A DNA stretch of 55,376 nt from assembly GCA_021847995.1 (NCBI GenBank), contig JAJZNE010000145.1, positions 1-55,376 on the forward strand. Reading direction: 5' to 3'. The notes under the pieces are model-generated. The model was not told the DNA's origin. It did no database searches and worked only from the letters and a program-made list of their open reading frames with translations. A program made the position numbers and the translations under genes. The DNA is from Pseudomonadota bacterium. GTDB taxonomy: Bacteria > Pseudomonadota > Alphaproteobacteria > Acetobacterales > Acetobacteraceae. Below, in pieces: positions 52,528 to 55,376 of the stretch (its first letter is position 1; each line of letters starts with the position of its first letter).

Positions 52528-54621
52528 ATGCAATCCGCCCGTCTTGCCGTCGATATCGGCGGTACCTTCACCGACCTTGCCGTGGCCCTGGAAGGCGGCG
52601 CCGCGCGCGCCACCGTCAAGGTGCTCACCACCCCCGAGGCGCCGGAGCGCGGTGTGATCGACGGCGTGCGCGCGATCCTGCGCAGTGCCGGCCTGCATCC
52701 ATCCGACATCGCGCTGATCGTCCACGGCACCACGCTCGCCACCAACGCGATCATCGAGCGCAAGGGCGCACGCACCGCCCTGATCACCACCGAAGGCTTC
52801 CGCGACGTACTGGCCCTGCGCAACGAGAGCCGCTACGACCAGTACGATCTCAATCTCCGCCTGCCCGAACCCCTGGTGCCACGCCATCTGCGGCTCACGG
52901 TGCCGGAGCGGCTCGATAACGAAGGGCGCGTGCTGCGCCCGCTCGACGACGCTGCGGTGCGCGCGCTCGTCCCCGTGCTGAGGCGCGAGCAGGTGACCAG
53001 CATCGCCATCGGCTTCCTGCACGGCTTTGTCAATCCGGTTCATGAGCGCCGCGCCCGCGACATTCTCGCCGCCGAACTGCCCGCCGTCCCGATCACGCTC
53101 GCCGCCGAAGTGTCGCCCGAGATGCGCGAGTGGGAACGCTTCTCCACCGCTGCCGCCAATGCCTATGTGCAGCCATTGATGGCACGCTACCTGACCCGGC
53201 TTGCCCACGATCTGGCCACGGAGGGCCTTGCGGCGCCGCTGTTCCTGATGCTCTCCGGCGGTGGCCTGACGACGGTGGAGACGGCGTGCCGCTTCCCGAT
53301 CCGCCTGGTGGAGAGCGGGCCGGCCGGGGGCGCCATCTTCGCTGCCGGCATCGCGCAGCAATGCGACCTCGATCGTGTGCTGTCGTTCGACATGGGCGGC
53401 ACCACCGCAAAGATCTGCCTGATCGACGATCATCGTCCGCAGACGGCGCGCAGCTTCGAGGTGGCACGCATCGGCCGCTTCCGGAAAGGATCGGGCCTGC
53501 CGCTGCGAATCCCGGTGATCGAGATGGTGGAGATCGGCGCCGGCGGCGGCAGCATCGCGCATGTCGATGCGCTGTCGCGCATCGCCGTCGGACCGGAGAG
53601 CGCCAGCGCCGATCCCGGCCCCGCCTGCTATGGCCGCGGCGGCACGCACCCGACGGTGACGGACGCCAACCTTCTGCTCGGCCGCTATGATCCGCGGCAT
53701 TTCGCGGGTGGTCGTCTTGCCCTCGACGCGCCGGCCGCACAGGTCGCGCTCGCAGCCGATATCGGCAGCCGGCTCGGCCTGACGCCGGAGATGGCGGCGC
53801 TCGGCGTGGTTGAGATGGTCGATGAGACGATGGCCAACGCGGCGCGCGTCCATGCGATCGAATCCGGCAAATCCTATGACGGCCGCACCCTCATCGCCTT
53901 CGGCGGCGGCGGGCCGGTGCATGCTTACCGGGTCGCCGAGAAGCTCGGCATCGCGCGCGTGCTGATCCCCGCCGGCGCCGGCGTCGGCAGCGCCATCGGG
54001 TTCCTGCGGGCGCCCGTCGGCTACGAGGTCGTGCGCAGCCTCTATCAGCGGTTTTCCAGCCTCGACATTGCCGCCGTGAACGCCCTGCTCGACGACATGG
54101 CGGCGGAGGCGGAAGGCGTCGTGCGCAAGGGCAGTTTTGGCGGCAGCTTCAGCGCACCGCTGCGTCACGCCCGCCTCGCCTACATGCGCTATGTCGGCCA
54201 GGGGCATGAGATTGCCGTGACGCTGCCGCCGCACCGGCTGACGCAGGACGACGTCGCGGCGATCCGCGCCGCTTACGATGCCGAATATACACGCTTCTAC
54301 GACCGGCCGGTGCCCGGCTCCGACGTGGAAATCCTCAGCTACGCGGTGACCGCGGCAACCGTCGCGCCCGATCCGCCGTCCCCGCCACCGGCGCCGGCGG
54401 CGCATCCGGCATCGGCCGCCGGCAGCCAGACGGTGCGCGACACCGCCGACGGCGAGGCCGCCGCCTGGGCGGTGTTCCGGCGCGACGCCCTGACGCCCGG
54501 CGCGACGCTGCACGGCCCCGCCATCATCGCCGAGGACGAGACGTCGACGCTGGTTGGCCCATCCTGGTCGGCACGCATCGACGCACATGGCTACATCGCA
54601 TTGCAGCGGGACGAAACCTGA
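52528..54621 (+). CDS. hyuA: Hydantoinase/oxoprolinase subunit A
   Basis: A 697-aa ATP-dependent hydantoinase A/5-oxoprolinase large-subunit homologue. The actin-like ATPase core begins LAVDIGGTFTDLAV, contains IVHGTTLATNAIIERKGA, RLVESGPAGGAIFAA and the phosphate-binding VLSFDMGGTTAKICLI. The family uses ATP to open cyclic amides such as 5-oxoproline, hydantoins or N-methylhydantoin; some members are acetone or acetophenone carboxylases. The TGA stop overlaps the hyuB start (TGATG). Substrate is not fixed by sequence. Confidence 0.94.
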   Translation: MQSARLAVDIGGTFTDLAVALEGGAARATVKVLTTPEAPERGVIDGVRAILRSAGLHPSDIALIVHGTTLATNAIIERKGARTALITTEGFRDVLALRNESRYDQYDLNLRLPEPLVPRHLRLTVPERLDNEGRVLRPLDDAAVRALVPVLRREQVTSIAIGFLHGFVNPVHERRARDILAAELPAVPITLAAEVSPEMREWERFSTAAANAYVQPLMARYLTRLAHDLATEGLAAPLFLMLSGGGLTTVETACRFPIRLVESGPAGGAIFAAGIAQQCDLDRVLSFDMGGTTAKICLIDDHRPQTARSFEVARIGRFRKGSGLPLRIPVIEMVEIGAGGGSIAHVDALSRIAVGPESASADPGPACYGRGGTHPTVTDANLLLGRYDPRHFAGGRLALDAPAAQVALAADIGSRLGLTPEMAALGVVEMVDETMANAARVHAIESGKSYDGRTLIAFGGGGPVHAYRVAEKLGIARVLIPAGAGVGSAIGFLRAPVGYEVVRSLYQRFSSLDIAAVNALLDDMAAEAEGVVRKGSFGGSFSAPLRHARLAYMRYVGQGHEIAVTLPPHRLTQDDVAAIRAAYDAEYTRFYDRPVPGSDVEILSYAVTAATVAPDPPSPPPAPAAHPASAAGSQTVRDTADGEAAAWAVFRRDALTPGATLHGPAIIAEDETSTLVGPSWSARIDAHGYIALQRDET

Positions 54622-55376
54622 TGTCGGCACTGGCGGAAATCCAGCTCCAGGTGATGTGGAACCGGCTGATCGCAGTGGTGGAGGAGCAGGCGCAGACGAT
54701 GATCCGCACCGCCTTCTCCACCACGGTGCGGGAGGCCGGCGACCTGTCTGCCGGCATCTTCGATCTCGACGGCCGCATGCTGGCGCAGGCCGTCACCGGC
54801 ACGCCCGGCCACGTCAATTCCATGATGGAGAGCGTCGGCCATTTCCTGGCAAAGTTCCCGGCCGCGACGATGCAGCCCGGCGACCACTACATCACCAACG
54901 ACCCCTGGCTCGGCACCGGCCACCTGCACGACCTGACGGTGGTGACGCCGGCGTTCCATCGCGGGCGCATGGTCGGGCTGTTCGCCAACACCGCCCATGT
55001 CATCGATGTCGGCGGCCTCGGCTTCGGCCCCGAGGGGCGCAGCGTGTTCGAGGAAGGGATGTACATCCCGATCGTCAAATGCTTCGATCGCGGCACGGCG
55101 AACGCCACCTTCTTCGACATCATCCGCGCCGGTTCCCGCCTGCCGGTCGAACTGGAAGGCGACATCTATTCCCTGTGCGCCTGCAACGAGGAAGGCGTGC
55201 GCCGGCTGGCCGCGATGCTCGACGAATTCGCGCTCGACGGGCTCGGCACACTCGCCGACTTCATCTTCACCCGCTCGCTGCGCGCGACGGAGGCGGAGAT
55301 CGCGCGGCTGCCGCGCGGCACCTGGCACGCGGAACTGCATTCCGACGGCTACGAACGCCCGGTCGTGCTGCGCGCG
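54621..55376 (+). CDS. hyuB: Hydantoinase/oxoprolinase subunit B, truncated by window edge
   Basis: Open to the window end (252 codons), about half of the usual length. It begins MSALAEIQLQVMWNRLIAVV, continues AFSTTVREAGDLSAGIFD, TGTPGHVNSMM and YITNDPWLGTGHLHDLTV, followed by GLFANTAHVIDVGG; these are the hallmark blocks of the HyuB/OPLAH beta subunit. It is translationally coupled to hyuA and forms the heteromeric ATP-dependent amidohydrolase with it. Confidence 0.94.
   Translation, partial: MSALAEIQLQVMWNRLIAVVEEQAQTMIRTAFSTTVREAGDLSAGIFDLDGRMLAQAVTGTPGHVNSMMESVGHFLAKFPAATMQPGDHYITNDPWLGTGHLHDLTVVTPAFHRGRMVGLFANTAHVIDVGGLGFGPEGRSVFEEGMYIPIVKCFDRGTANATFFDIIRAGSRLPVELEGDIYSLCACNEEGVRRLAAMLDEFALDGLGTLADFIFTRSLRATEAEIARLPRGTWHAELHSDGYERPVVLRA

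Noticed and set aside
52528..55376. Acetone or acetophenone carboxylase instead of hydantoinase
   Set aside because: Only the two subunit types hyuA and hyuB are visible and the small third subunit cannot be seen in this window, so the general hydantoinase/oxoprolinase call is safer.

Overview
The window reads as chromosomal DNA of a GC-rich alphaproteobacterium, most likely Rhodospirillales/Acetobacteraceae. This rests on strong G/C third-position bias, zapA with a short coiled-coil partner, a DhnA-type class I aldolase coupled to thiE, a PrkA/YeaH/SpoVR stress operon, and many PQQ, ABC and amidohydrolase genes. No rRNA, tRNA, CRISPR array, IS element or phage gene was recognised. GC content was judged by eye, not computed.

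Layout. 1-434: no assignable gene. 435-3748: a DUF4142 secreted protein, convergent with zapA and its 58-aa GTG-start partner, then an unknown protein, class I fructose-bisphosphate aldolase and thiE. 3784-6270 (minus): a GH16-fold protein with a Gly-rich linker and an RTX-like tail, and a fasciclin lipoprotein. 6439-14183: a creatininase-family enzyme, a NitT/TauT-type ABC transporter, a CodA-like deaminase, an FAD-linked oxidase, a flavodoxin-fold reductase, an NMT1-type binding protein and a Tat-type amidohydrolase; together they suggest uptake and breakdown of a small nitrogen compound. 14250-19035 (minus): prkA, DUF444 and spoVR. 19479-29498: a small secreted protein, an acyl-CoA-dehydrogenase-fold monooxygenase ending in 18-bp tandem repeats, a GFA protein, a sugar-type ABC transporter with a two-domain ATPase, two tandem class I aminotransferases, and a Tat-exported cupin. 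29794-31278: an RTX beta-roll protein followed by a clear terminator.

31336-34295 (minus) is a PQQ dehydrogenase, cytochrome c and binding-protein set with the organisation of xoxF-xoxG-xoxJ. The dehydrogenase has the Asp-x-Asp pair that marks lanthanide-dependent enzymes but lacks the usual adjacent cysteines. 34405-39739 (minus) holds a cytochrome P450 coupled to an acyl-CoA synthetase and a hybrid PAS histidine kinase. 39909-41774 carries gluQ and an HNH nuclease.

41827-52360 (minus) is a long co-directional block: an unknown protein, a triple-BON protein, an HlyD/fused-ATPase/two-permease ABC-2 exporter (YbhGFSR type), an overlooked 30-aa ORF, a class II glutamine amidotransferase, a host-attachment-family protein and an alpha-glucan phosphorylase. 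Two perfect FNR/FixK-type palindromes (44934-44947 and 52432-52445) sit upstream of genes in this block, suggesting low-oxygen control. The window ends in hyuA and a truncated hyuB (ATP-dependent hydantoinase/oxoprolinase).
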